Positions 25,060 to 34,024 of a DNA stretch of 64,000 nt are shown here, piece after piece (positions within the stretch are counted from its first letter, which is position 1; every line of letters starts with the position of its first letter). The position numbers and the translations under genes were made by a program. Under the pieces are notes generated by a model. That model was not told the DNA's origin. It saw only the letters and a program-made list of their open reading frames with translations, and did no database searches. The DNA is from Christensenellaceae bacterium Phil1 (GTDB lineage: Bacteria > Bacillota > Clostridia > Christensenellales > CAG-138), in assembly GCA_001940855.1 (NCBI GenBank), contig MSGS01000031.1, positions 22,867 through 86,866 on the forward strand, written 5' to 3'.

Positions 25060-27105
25060 TTAGTAGTCTATGCCGTTAGCTTCAGCGTAGGCGATGCGCT
25101 CAGCACGCTCGGCTTCCCAAACGGGCAGCATCTCAAGATACTGTTCGGTGCTGAAGGGCTTCTCATATACCCACTGGTACTTATAACGGTCGTCGGACAT
25201 ACCGAAGGGGGCATACTGGCTCTCGAAGGGGTTCATGCAGCTGGACATATAACCGCACCCGCCCAGAACGCCGAACGGAATTACGAACGCCTGATCTATC
25301 AGCCAAGCTTCGGCTTCGGCAAGGGCATTGTAGCGCTTGCTGTTGTCAACGGTTTCGGCGGTTGCTTCGGCAACCTTCTGGCCGTATACGAAATCCTTCC
25401 AATAGGTTTCATCATAACCGCTGCGGCCCATACGTCCATCGGGATCTTCCTTGGTGGTCTCGGTGGCCATGCCGTCCGCACGCCATATGTAGTTATAAGC
25501 CTGACCAAGGTTGAAAGGATCGGTCCAGGTTTCGGGGTCGGCGTAGTCAGGTCCCCAGTAGGACATCATGAAGGAGTAGTTACCGGCGCGGCGAGTGGTG
25601 CTCAGATAGTCGGTATCAGGATAGCCCTCGATGATGAACTTGATGTAATCGGTGCCGAGGAGCTCCTCAAGCTGCTGGGAAACTATAACGGCAAGGTTGG
25701 TCTGCTGGGTGGATTCACTGTTGTACGGCATGTAAGCCATGATCGGGAAGGTGACGCCGGCGGCTTCAAGCTCGGCGCGAGCCTTGTCGCGGTACTCGAT
25801 AGCGGTTTCGGGCTGGAACTGCTCGGTTTCGGTGATAGCCTTAAGAGCATCCAGATACGGATAGTCCTTACCATCGGCAGCGCAGAAGTTGTAAGGAGTG
25901 ATGGTGCGCAGCTCGTAATCTTCCGGAGTGTAAGGATCGTAGCAGCCGATGCCCTTTATACGGTCAAGACCGTAATAAAGAGACTTACGGAAGTTTAGGT
26001 TGTTGGCAGCCTTGAGCCACTGCTCATGGCTAAGACCGTCGCGCTCGGTATAGGTGGGCATGAAGTTGACAAGGAAGAAATAGCTGTAACTACCGGGACG
26101 GTTCGGGCGTATAAGGGCCTTCTTCGTGGGGTCATTCATCCAGCCGTCGAGCTGATCGGTAGGAATGTCAGCATAGGTGACTTCACCGCGGAGCAAAGCC
26201 TCGGGAGCGAGGGTGCCGGCTTCGGCGTTGTACTTTTCTTCAATGCGCTCTACATGAATCTTATCTATATCCCAGTAGAGGGGGTTACGGGTTGAAATGA
26301 CATAGGAGTTGGGTTCATACTGGGAGCAAAGGAACGCACCGCAGTAAAGTATGGTATCGTTGTTGGTGCCGAAGGATTCGCCCATTTCATCGAGGAACTT
26401 GGCACAGGTGGGGTAACCCCAGTTGTAAGTCAGGCGGGAGAGGAACCAGGGGCAGGGGCTGATGAGCGTGAACTGGAGTTCATATTCGCTGATGGCCTTG
26501 ATACCTACGTTGTCCCAGTTGGCTTCGGTGCCGCTTTCAAGAGCCATGTAGTAATCTTCTGCGCCGACCATGTCGAACAGAAGGTCAGCGGTACGGGCGG
26601 TATTGGCGGGATCAAGTATCCACTTGGCGGAGGTTACCCAGTCCTCGGCCTTTACGTTTTCGCCGTATTCGCTGCCGTCGTAACGCTGCCACTTAACGCC
26701 TTCGCGGATCTTGAAGGTCCAGGTCAGGCCGTCCTCACTCTTGGTCCAGCTTTCGGCAAGGCAGGGCTGGCACATACCGTAGTTGTCGTATTCAACCAGG
26801 GAGTCTATCCAGTTTGCCCAAGTACCGGCAGAGGAGGGATGCAGGGGGTTCCAGTCCGTTATTTCGTCGGAGTAGAACAGCTTGACTACCTGCTCGGCAG
26901 CAGCATTTTCGGGCCTTTCGGCACCGGTGTTGTTAACTACAACATTGCTGTTGTCCGGAGTGGTTGCAGGTGCGTTGTCACCGTTGGTTGCAGGGGCATC
27001 GGTGGCGGGAGTATCGGTGTTCGCGGGCTGTTCATTGGTGGTGCAACCTGCGAATGCGGATACTGCCATTATTGCTACCAGCAACAGTGCGATCCATTTC
27101 TTCAT
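25060..27105 (-). CDS. oppA: Oligopeptide-binding lipoprotein OppA (opp1)
   Basis: The 681-residue protein is a family 5 extracellular solute-binding protein: lipobox Ala-Phe-Ala-Gly-Cys21, an Asn/Thr/Asp-rich linker (about 24-65), then the SBP_bac_5 core with the Leu-Ala-Glu-Ser-Trp and Trp-Thr-Phe-Lys-Ile-Arg-x-Gly-Val-Lys-Trp segments. It captures peptides outside the membrane for OppBCDF. Larger than the usual 540 residues, it shares this size with its opp2 counterpart (660), showing the two belong to the same subfamily. A strong promoter lies about 220 bp upstream. Confidence 0.92.
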   Translation of the reverse strand: MKKWIALLLVAIMAVSAFAGCTTNEQPANTDTPATDAPATNGDNAPATTPDNSNVVVNNTGAERPENAAAEQVVKLFYSDEITDWNPLHPSSAGTWANWIDSLVEYDNYGMCQPCLAESWTKSEDGLTWTFKIREGVKWQRYDGSEYGENVKAEDWVTSAKWILDPANTARTADLLFDMVGAEDYYMALESGTEANWDNVGIKAISEYELQFTLISPCPWFLSRLTYNWGYPTCAKFLDEMGESFGTNNDTILYCGAFLCSQYEPNSYVISTRNPLYWDIDKIHVERIEEKYNAEAGTLAPEALLRGEVTYADIPTDQLDGWMNDPTKKALIRPNRPGSYSYFFLVNFMPTYTERDGLSHEQWLKAANNLNFRKSLYYGLDRIKGIGCYDPYTPEDYELRTITPYNFCAADGKDYPYLDALKAITETEQFQPETAIEYRDKARAELEAAGVTFPIMAYMPYNSESTQQTNLAVIVSQQLEELLGTDYIKFIIEGYPDTDYLSTTRRAGNYSFMMSYWGPDYADPETWTDPFNLGQAYNYIWRADGMATETTKEDPDGRMGRSGYDETYWKDFVYGQKVAEATAETVDNSKRYNALAEAEAWLIDQAFVIPFGVLGGCGYMSSCMNPFESQYAPFGMSDDRYKYQWVYEKPFSTEQYLEMLPVWEAERAERIAYAEANGIDY

Positions 27106-27324
27106 TGTGTGTTCTCCTTTTTATTTTTGTCCCTCCGCGCGTTTTATACGCGGGGAAGCTTTAGGTTCGTATAAATAAGTTCAACCCCTCTGACGGCTAA
27201 CATTGCCGCCGGAATGCTTTATGGACGCCGTGCCCATGGTCTTTTTTATCTCAAATGTTTCTTTCAATAAATTTACTAATCCGCCCACAAAGAAAACTGA
27301 ACAATTTGTCTTTGTTTGACACAA

Positions 27325-27353
27325 ATTATACTACGCGCTGCCACACTCGTCAA
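27325..27353 (-). promoter_or_regulatory. SigA-type promoter of opp1
   Basis: On the minus strand TTGACG (27353-27348) and TATAAT (27330-27325) are spaced by exactly 17 bases. Transcription should start near 27318, leaving a leader of about 210 bases before the oppA ATG. Confidence 0.85.
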
Positions 27354-27491
27354 CAAAAATATGGTATACAATATATAATAAAAATGCATCACAATGAATG
27401 CCATCCTGCGGAGCAAGGTAAAATAAACCTATCTAATGGGGATTAAACGGAGAAAAACGCGCCTGATAGTGCATAAAATCATTCATTTCGG

Positions 27492-27503
27492 TGCATATAT
27501 GCA
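27492..27503. repeat. 12-bp perfect palindrome upstream of opp1
   Basis: TGCATATATGCA is a perfect palindrome about 140 bp upstream of the opp1 promoter, among other GCATAA words. It could be an operator or simple chance in an AT-rich region. Confidence 0.35.
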
Positions 27504-27586
27504 TTATTTGGAGCATAAATAGAGATTTCGGCTATGTATAAGCGGTACATAAAAATACATGCACGTTTTTACCGGCAGGGTAAACA

Positions 27587-27614
27587 AAACGGCGGGGAGA
27601 GTATCCCGCCGTTT
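27587..27614 (-). terminator. Terminator of the DUF1538-PII operon
   Basis: A 10-bp perfect stem (27587-27596 with 27605-27614) is followed on the minus strand by TTTTGTTT. It lies 20 bases after the PII-like gene. Confidence 0.85.
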
Positions 27615-27633
27615 GGAGCATAATCTGTTTGTT

Positions 27634-28338
27634 TTATTCATCCTCATTTTCGGGAGCAAGGCTTCTAAGACCGACCATGCTGTCCACCGGAAGCGAGAAC
27701 AGCACCGTCTGCGCGTCCGTATGCATGCCGGCTTTTTCCATGATGGCATGCATTATTTTATCCTTATCGGATTTGAGCGTAAGAATATATACTATTTCTT
27801 TTTCGTTACTGATGGAAAGGCCGAAAAACTTGGCCTTTGTCCCGGGCGCTGTGCCGCGCGCGTTTATTACCGTGCCGCCGCGTGCACCCGCGCTGCGTGC
27901 AGCGTCCATAACGGTATCGGTGTTGCCTTTTGCCGTGATGGCCACTATAAGCGAATACATAATATCATTCATCTTTTTCACCTCGTCAGATGTCGTCTCA
28001 TTGGGTTCCTGCTGTCCCTTGGTCAAATAGTTGAAGCTGGACTGTCCGCCCACGCTGCCAACGGGTATGCTCATGGCTATTCCGTTTCCCGGCACCTCTA
28101 TGCCCATCATGTCCACAAGCCTTCTAAGAATTTTTTTGATATAGCTTGACGGCACGAATGCCTGAAGCAGCACTTTTTCTGTTTTTTCAATGCCAAGATA
28201 GTCCAGCACGCTCTTGCTCGCCGTTCCGTGGCAAAGGCTTGCAAACTGCGCCTCTATCCCTATGCTTTTGAGCATGTTCAGGTACGATTCGTATTGATCG
28301 CGCTTAACTATGCACATCAGCAGCCTGTAATCCTTCAT
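27634..28338 (-). CDS. Tandem PII-like signalling protein
   Basis: The 234-residue protein contains two PII-type domains in tandem (about 1-112 and 122-234). The second keeps the PII pattern Ala-Arg-x-x-Gly-Ala-x-Gly-Gly-Thr-Val near 143-154 and Glu-Lys-Glu near 178-180; the first is more divergent with a long T-loop region. PII proteins sense nucleotides and metabolites and bind transporters directly. The ATG overlaps the stop of the DUF1538 gene by 4 bp, so the two are coupled and the PII module likely gates or regulates that membrane protein. The ligand is unknown. Confidence 0.8.
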   Translation of the reverse strand: MKDYRLLMCIVKRDQYESYLNMLKSIGIEAQFASLCHGTASKSVLDYLGIEKTEKVLLQAFVPSSYIKKILRRLVDMMGIEVPGNGIAMSIPVGSVGGQSSFNYLTKGQQEPNETTSDEVKKMNDIMYSLIVAITAKGNTDTVMDAARSAGARGGTVINARGTAPGTKAKFFGLSISNEKEIVYILTLKSDKDKIMHAIMEKAGMHTDAQTVLFSLPVDSMVGLRSLAPENEDE

Positions 28339-29870
28339 GCGTCGCCCTCCATTTCTATAATGTCTTCCACTATTGTTTCAGCCCCGCTCGCCTTTACGCC
28401 GGCGCCGGTCTTTATGCGGAACATAACGCCGAGTATCTGAATTGTGATAAGCGGTGTCATTGCCACCATTGCTACTATGCCGAAAGCATCGGTTGCAATG
28501 TCCCCACCGACTGCCGAGCATACGCCCATGGCAAGGGGCAGCAGGAACGTTGCGGTCATGGGGCCGCTTGCAACTCCGCCGGAGTCAAACGCTATTGCGG
28601 TGAACATCGGCGGAACGAAGAAAGACAGCACAAGCGAAAGTATGTAACCCGGCAGAAGCAGATACATTATAGGCAGCCCTGTAAGTATCCTTATCATCGC
28701 CAGACCTACCGATGCGCAGACGCCTATTGATAAGCTTACGCTCAGCGCCTTCTTTGGTATCATGCCGTTTGTAAGTTCGTATACCTGCTTGTTCAGCACA
28801 TGCACGGCCGGTTCAGCAGCCACTATGAAGTAGCCCATCAGCATGCCTATCGGCACAACTATCCAGTTGTATTCAAGCATGCCGAGCTCTTTCCCTATAA
28901 GGCTGCCCATCGGCATAAAGCCGACATTTACGCCCGTAAGGAATATGACAAGGCCGATGAACGTATACACAAGGCCGATGGTTATCCTTATCAGCCGGTC
29001 TTTCTTCATTTTAATTGAAGTAAGCTGAAATATGACGAAAAATACTATTATGGGCGACAGTGCCAGCACAACTTCCTTGAGATAATGGGGGATGGCATCC
29101 TTAAAATAGTTCCAAAGCGCCTTAGTATCCTCGAACACGGGCAGCACGTTTGAACTATACGCCGCGTCCGCGCCGGTGGGCTTGAATATAAGGCCGAGCA
29201 CAAGCACGGATATTATAGGCCCTATTGAGCAGAGCGCAACAAGGCCGAAGCTATCCTGCTCAGCGTTCTTGTCGGTTCGTATCGCTGCCGCGCCAACGCC
29301 CAGCGCCATTATGAAAGGCACGGTCATGGGGCCGGTTGTAACGCCGCCGGAATCGAACGCAACGGCAAGGAATTCCTTGGGAACGAATATAGACACGACG
29401 AATACTGCAGCATAGAAACCGATAAGCAAATAATTAAGCGGTATTTTGAACACGATGCGCAGCATGGCAATCACAAGAAATACGCCCACGCCCACGGCTA
29501 CCGTGATTATAATCGTCATATTTGGAATGTTCGGAACCTGCTCCGCCAATACCTGAAGGTCAGGTTCGGCAATGGTTATGATTATTCCAACAACAAGGCT
29601 AATGAGGGCAATGAACCACAGCTTTCGTGAACGGGTTATAGCGGAACCTACTTCGCTGCCGATAGGCGTCATTGCAAGGTCAGTACCCAGCGTGAACAGC
29701 CCCATGCCCAAAATAAGCATTATTGCGCCAATTATAAAGGAAATAAGAATGTCGGTAGGCACAGGCACAACGGTGAAGCACAGCACGAATACAATGGCCG
29801 TTATCGGCAGGACAGAGGAAAGCGATTCCTTCAGCTTTTCATAAAGTATCGTTTTGTTGGCTTTTAGCAC
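28335..29870 (-). CDS. DUF1538 membrane protein (two-repeat transporter-like)
   Basis: The 511-residue protein has about 12-14 helices arranged as two homologous halves. Each half carries Phe-Asp-Ser-Gly-Gly-Val-x-x-Gly-Pro-Met-Thr, near residues 172 and 427, and an early Gly-x-x-Leu-Phe-x-x-Gly segment. This is the DUF1538 family; the inverted-repeat layout and buried polar motifs suggest an ion or small-molecule transporter. The downstream overlapping PII gene suggests cytosolic control. An AGGAGG lies before the start. The transported substrate is not known to me. Confidence 0.85.
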   Translation of the reverse strand: MLKANKTILYEKLKESLSSVLPITAIVFVLCFTVVPVPTDILISFIIGAIMLILGMGLFTLGTDLAMTPIGSEVGSAITRSRKLWFIALISLVVGIIITIAEPDLQVLAEQVPNIPNMTIIITVAVGVGVFLVIAMLRIVFKIPLNYLLIGFYAAVFVVSIFVPKEFLAVAFDSGGVTTGPMTVPFIMALGVGAAAIRTDKNAEQDSFGLVALCSIGPIISVLVLGLIFKPTGADAAYSSNVLPVFEDTKALWNYFKDAIPHYLKEVVLALSPIIVFFVIFQLTSIKMKKDRLIRITIGLVYTFIGLVIFLTGVNVGFMPMGSLIGKELGMLEYNWIVVPIGMLMGYFIVAAEPAVHVLNKQVYELTNGMIPKKALSVSLSIGVCASVGLAMIRILTGLPIMYLLLPGYILSLVLSFFVPPMFTAIAFDSGGVASGPMTATFLLPLAMGVCSAVGGDIATDAFGIVAMVAMTPLITIQILGVMFRIKTGAGVKASGAETIVEDIIEMEGDA

Positions 29871-30035
29871 TAATTATCCTCCTTTTTTGATAGATGCCGG
29901 CCGGGGGATATCCAGCCATATATTAGTTTAACATAACGAATATTTATATGCTACCCAAAAATTTGCGCATTTGTGAAATATCGGTCAAAAAGTTGGAGGA
30001 TTTGTTCATTATATAATTATATATAAGTATATAGC

Positions 30036-30065
30036 AAGGCCGCACCCTTTAACGGATGCAGCCTT
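30036..30065 (-). terminator. Hairpin after the NhaC-type gene
   Basis: Arms at 30036-30047 and 30054-30065 form a 12-bp stem with two G-U pairs in the minus-strand RNA, 27 bases after the antiporter stop. The following sequence is AT-rich without a clean T run. Confidence 0.6.
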
Positions 30066-30091
30066 AAGAGGGTTATGTACTTTTGAAACGC

Positions 30092-31837
30092 TTACGCCTG
30101 CTTAGACTCGGTAAGAGCCTTGTTAGCGGCAGCCATTTCATCAAATATTCCCGCGTGCTTCTTGGCAACAACGGCCTTGATTACGAACAGGGTGGCAACC
30201 ATAAGCACAACGGCTATGGCAAGGTTAAGCCACACATTCTGGATAAGGCCGGCCAGTATGAAGCTTACAAACGCCACTACTGCAACGGTGATGGCATAGG
30301 GCAGCTGGGTGAACACATGGTTAAGATGGAAGCAGTGCGCACCGGCGGAGGCCATGATGGTGGTATCTGAAATGGGGGAGCAATGGTCGCCCATAACGCC
30401 GCCGGAGCAGGCCGCCGCAAGGCCGATGGTGCAGAGCACGGGCTCTACGCTGTAATCAAATACGGATACGACTATGGGAGCCATTATGCCGATGGTGCCC
30501 CAGGAGGTGCCGGTAGCAAAGCCTATCGCAGCGCCGATTATGAATATAACGGCGGGGAGGAACAACTTCAGCTCGCCGGCGTTGGCCATGGCAGCCTTAA
30601 CGAACTCGGCGGAGTACATGGCGTAGCGGGTGAAGGAGCAAAGCGTCCAGGCAAAGGTCAGTATAAGTATGGGAGCAATCATCTGAATGAAGCCGTGAGG
30701 AACGGATTCCATAGCCTTTTCAAACGTGAAGGCACCGCGGATCCAGAAATAGATGAACGTGAACACGAGCGCTATCATGCCGCCGAGGGCAAGGGCAACG
30801 CCGGCGTCCGCATTGGAAAACGCGACCGCAAACTGCTGGTAGCCTTCTTCGCCTTCGGTGAAGTAACCGCCGGAGTAAACAAGGGCTACTACGCAAACAG
30901 CTATGAGCACCACAACGGGGAGGAGCAGATCGAGCACGGAAGTTTTGCCGTTGGCAGGCTTTTCGTAATCGTCAGCGCCTTCGAAGGGACGTTCGGGAGT
31001 GGTGAAAAGATCATCCTTGACCTGGGCGTTGTACTCATGCTTGAGCATAAGACCATAGTCCAGATTGATAAGGCTGGTGACCACTATCATAACAAGAGTC
31101 AGCAGGCAGTAGTAGTTCCAAGGGATCTGCTTGATGAAGAGTTCGATACCGTTGATGTCGGCAGTGGTTACGTAACCGGAGATGGCCGCGGCCCAAGAGG
31201 ACACGGGGGCTATCATGCAGACCGGCGCGGCGGTGGCATCGATTATGTAAGCGAGCTTAGCGCGGCTGATCTTGTGACTTTCGGTAACGGGACGCATAAC
31301 GGCGCCGACGGTGAGGCAGTTGAAATAGTCGTCAATGAATATGAGCACGCCGAGCAGCATGGTCATAAGCTGAGCAAGGCAGCGAGTCTTGACGGCCTTC
31401 TTCGCCCAGCGGCCGAATGCTTCACTTCCGCCGCCCTTGTTCATCAGGTCAACCATTATGCCAAGAACTACCAGGAATACTATGATGCCCATGTTATAGC
31501 TGTCCGCCAGTACGGATACGATACCGTAGTTGGCACCGACAAGCTCAACGATGGTGTTCCAAGGGTTGAACTGGGTGTAAAGAAGTGCGCCTACCAGGCA
31601 GCCCAGAAACAGCGAAGAATAAACTTCCTTGCTGATAAGGGCAAGCGCGATTGCCACGATAGGCGGCAGCAGGGACCAGAAGGTGCCCGCGAAGGGGGTT
31701 TCTGCCTGAACGGTTTCGCCGTCTATAACGAATTCAGGCAGCGGAGCGCCCTTGAAGCTGATGCCGAGCACCACAAGCAGCACTACGAACACGGCACAAG
31801 CTACAAAATAGGCTATTTTTGTACCTTTTTTCTCCAT
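30092..31837 (-). CDS. NhaC-family Na+/H+ antiporter
   Basis: The 581-residue protein has about 12-14 helices and NhaC-type segments such as Gly-Asp-His-Cys-Ser-Pro-Ile-Ser-Asp-Thr-Thr near 505-515 and an Ile-Asp-Asp-Tyr-Phe-Asn segment near 190. Such antiporters exchange sodium for protons or related organic ions. The ATG at 31837 is preferred because AAAGGAGG lies just upstream and the first helix starts after a Lys/Gly N-region; an in-frame ATG 27 codons earlier lacks a site and adds a polar stretch. It has its own promoter and a hairpin behind, and neighbours the DUF1538-PII pair on the same strand. Confidence 0.88.
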   Translation of the reverse strand: MEKKGTKIAYFVACAVFVVLLVVLGISFKGAPLPEFVIDGETVQAETPFAGTFWSLLPPIVAIALALISKEVYSSLFLGCLVGALLYTQFNPWNTIVELVGANYGIVSVLADSYNMGIIVFLVVLGIMVDLMNKGGGSEAFGRWAKKAVKTRCLAQLMTMLLGVLIFIDDYFNCLTVGAVMRPVTESHKISRAKLAYIIDATAAPVCMIAPVSSWAAAISGYVTTADINGIELFIKQIPWNYYCLLTLVMIVVTSLINLDYGLMLKHEYNAQVKDDLFTTPERPFEGADDYEKPANGKTSVLDLLLPVVVLIAVCVVALVYSGGYFTEGEEGYQQFAVAFSNADAGVALALGGMIALVFTFIYFWIRGAFTFEKAMESVPHGFIQMIAPILILTFAWTLCSFTRYAMYSAEFVKAAMANAGELKLFLPAVIFIIGAAIGFATGTSWGTIGIMAPIVVSVFDYSVEPVLCTIGLAAACSGGVMGDHCSPISDTTIMASAGAHCFHLNHVFTQLPYAITVAVVAFVSFILAGLIQNVWLNLAIAVVLMVATLFVIKAVVAKKHAGIFDEMAAANKALTESKQA

Positions 31838-31960
31838 TTGAAAGGTTCCTCCTTTTATTGCGGCAATGGAATCCGCATTTATGCCCCTTATTAAGCAAGG
31901 GGAAACATAGAAACACAATTAAAACTAAGAATTAACGCATCCTTTACATCTGATAAAAGC

Positions 31961-31989
31961 ATTTTAACAAAATCTGAACGAAATGTAAA
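31961..31989 (-). promoter_or_regulatory. SigA-type promoter of the NhaC-type gene
   Basis: On the minus strand TTTACA (31989-31984) and TAAAAT (31966-31961) are separated by 17 bases, each one base off consensus. The leader would be about 115 bases. Confidence 0.7.
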
Positions 31990-32185
31990 CATGCTGTGAC
32001 AGGCTTTTTTCGAAAAATATTAGTGCGTGAACAGAAAATCAATGCGAAGCAGACAACGAAATAGATAAAAATGCCCTGAAACAGGCGAAAATAGAGAATG
32101 CAAAATTTCTTTGACGGCAGAAAAATATTTGAGCAGCTGGGTGATGATTAAACATAATCTTTACGCAAACTTTATGAAATGCAAG

Positions 32186-32212
32186 AAAAGAGCGCCATGT
32201 AGGTGCTCTTTT
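32186..32212 (-). terminator. Terminator of the repeat-rich surface protein gene
   Basis: An 11-bp stem with one G-U pair (32186-32196 with 32202-32212) is followed by TTTTCTT on the minus strand, 23 bases beyond the stop. Confidence 0.8.
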
Positions 32213-32234
32213 GCTTAGTATGAACTTATACTGA

Positions 32235-33908
32235 TTAACGTATGCGTGTATCTCCGGACGGCACATCCGGCCTTTCGGCCGGACGGCCGGAGCTTATGCG
32301 CGTAGAGCCAAGGTCGTCATTTGTATCGGAGCCGATGCGGGAATGCAGCGCAGCCTGACGTTTTGCTTCCTCCTCCAGCTGAGTGCGCATCATCTTTTCG
32401 CGCTGAGCGCGGCGGCGGGCTATGCGCTTGCGTTCTTCCTTTTCCTGATGGTCAAGTATTATAAGGGCTATACCTGCGATCACTGTAAGTATTATAAGCA
32501 CTATCAGCACCGTACGCAGTGCGGAGGATATTGAGCCGCCGACTTCGTTGAGCACGTCTTCTTCCGTTGTGACTGATGGGGTAGAGGTTGGGGCGGCTTC
32601 AACGCCAACATAATCCGCCTTTATATATGCGTTGTATGTATATATATTGCCGGAAGGATCCTCTATTTCAAGTTTGAATATAAGGTCGCGCGGTGAACCG
32701 ACGCTCATTTTCTGATTGAGGGTTTGCGTGCCGCGTGGGATGGATTCCAGCATGTATAAAAGGCCGTACTCAGATTCACTCAGCTTCAGGTTCTGCATGT
32801 CCATGCTGCCGGTGTTTTCCACGGTGAAGTTAAGGCTTATGGAGCCTGCGGAATCAAGCGGGGAAGCAACCTCTGCCGAGAAGGATATGCCTATGAGTGA
32901 AGGGTCTATATACTTCCTGACGACATAGGTTTCGGTATGGTCGGAATAGTTTGTGTTGGTCGCGTCTATGCCGGATATGTTGAATACAACGTTTCTTGTT
33001 TCGGTTGTGGGCACGGTATAGGTAAGCGTGCGGCTTTCACCTATTGCAAGGCTTATAGCGTCCGAATTTACGGCATTGCCAAGCTCGTCCGTTACCTTTA
33101 TTTTGCTTATGCGCTGGTTGCCGTTGTTGGTAAGGGCTATTGTGAACTGCTGCCCTTCTTCACTTGCCGCGCCCTGCGTTACGCTGACGCTTATTTTTGA
33201 ATTGACCATGCCAAGCGTCTTTTCGCTTCCGGTAACGGTAACGGTGCTGCCGTCCGCGCCTGTATAGGTTACAACCGGCGCGCTTACAACGGTGGATGAA
33301 CCCATGGTGAATTCGTGAATGTAAACATATGGCGTGCCGGGTTCAACGGTAACGTCGCTTATCATGGCCTGCCTGCCGCCGATCTCTTTATCTGTTAGGG
33401 ATACGCCGGAAACAGGGGTGATGCCCGAGTTGGTTATGGTATAGGTAAGCGTTATAGATTCGCCGCGGGATGCTTGAGATGAACTGGCCTTTACGGATAC
33501 GCTCAGCGCAGCTTCCGCCAAGCCCGTTCCGCTGTTCAGCACGGTTACGGAGGCAGTGGAGTATTTCTGCTCTCCGTTTTCTGTCCATGCAATGTCAAAC
33601 CCTATCGGCTGGCCGAGCATTGCCGCGGGTATGGATACGCTTTGACTGAACGCTGTCGTTTCGCCGGGGGCGATAACAACTCCGCTTGTGTTGAAAAAGC
33701 GTGTGCCGTTGTTGGAAATGGTTATATTCTCCATGGCATACGCAGAATCGTTGGCGATGGAAATGCTCAGCTGAACGCTGCCGCCTTCCGCGCCGAGCGC
33801 GCCCGGGTCTGACGTTACGTTTATGGATGCGGCCATGACTACGCTGCCTACAAGCAGGCAGGCAAGGCTTATTATAATTGCGAAAACTCTTTTAGTGCGT
33901 TTCATCAA
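32235..33908 (-). CDS. Exported protein with CARDB-like repeats and a C-terminal membrane anchor
   Basis: The 557-residue protein has a signal peptide (about 1-27), then three to four Ig-like modules of roughly 100 residues rich in Thr, Ser, Val and Asn, with recurring Thr-Asn-x-Gly and Val-x-Asn-Thr-Gly motifs as in CARDB or DUF11 domains. A transmembrane helix (about 470-492) is followed by a very basic Arg/Lys cytoplasmic segment and a polar tail. The topology suggests an envelope protein facing outward, perhaps supporting adhesion or wall organisation. It lies alone on the strand. Function cannot be assigned. Confidence 0.7.
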   Translation of the reverse strand: MMKRTKRVFAIIISLACLLVGSVVMAASINVTSDPGALGAEGGSVQLSISIANDSAYAMENITISNNGTRFFNTSGVVIAPGETTAFSQSVSIPAAMLGQPIGFDIAWTENGEQKYSTASVTVLNSGTGLAEAALSVSVKASSSQASRGESITLTYTITNSGITPVSGVSLTDKEIGGRQAMISDVTVEPGTPYVYIHEFTMGSSTVVSAPVVTYTGADGSTVTVTGSEKTLGMVNSKISVSVTQGAASEEGQQFTIALTNNGNQRISKIKVTDELGNAVNSDAISLAIGESRTLTYTVPTTETRNVVFNISGIDATNTNYSDHTETYVVRKYIDPSLIGISFSAEVASPLDSAGSISLNFTVENTGSMDMQNLKLSESEYGLLYMLESIPRGTQTLNQKMSVGSPRDLIFKLEIEDPSGNIYTYNAYIKADYVGVEAAPTSTPSVTTEEDVLNEVGGSISSALRTVLIVLIILTVIAGIALIILDHQEKEERKRIARRRAQREKMMRTQLEEEAKRQAALHSRIGSDTNDDLGSTRISSGRPAERPDVPSGDTRIR

Positions 33909-34024
33909 TATACCTCAAAAGCTTTTGTCATCGGTAAACCGATACATATTCTATTATAGCTTAAAAAATGCCCGAACGCCATAGCGAAGGGCAATATGTT
34001 TCATTAAGTTAATATTCCGGCAGG

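Larger units (their letters stand above)
27106..27633. other. Gene-free interval with oppA leader and the PII gene terminator
   Basis: The 528-bp stretch holds the oppA ribosome site (AAGGAG), a roughly 210-base leader including a small CCGCG/CGCGG stem near 27135-27153, the oppA promoter, an AT-rich segment with several TGCATA-type words, and the terminator of the double-PII gene. I see no protein or structured RNA gene here. Confidence 0.6.
31838..32234. other. Gene-free interval: antiporter leader and promoter, terminator of the next gene
   Basis: This 397-bp AT-rich gap contains the antiporter ribosome site, a small CCCCTT/AAGGGG stem-loop at 31884-31902 in its leader, its promoter (31961-31989), and the terminator at 32186-32212. 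The rest shows no coding pattern that I trust. Confidence 0.6.

Noticed and set aside
27360..27560. CRISPR-like or direct repeat array from repeated GCATAA words
   Set aside because: The words are short, irregularly spaced and embedded in AT-rich DNA; there are no uniform repeats or spacers.
30383..31894. Long plus-strand reading frame of about 500 codons opposite the antiporter gene
   Set aside because: It is rich in His, Tyr, Gly and Glu with no family pattern, has no ribosome site, and is the mirror of a clear membrane protein gene.
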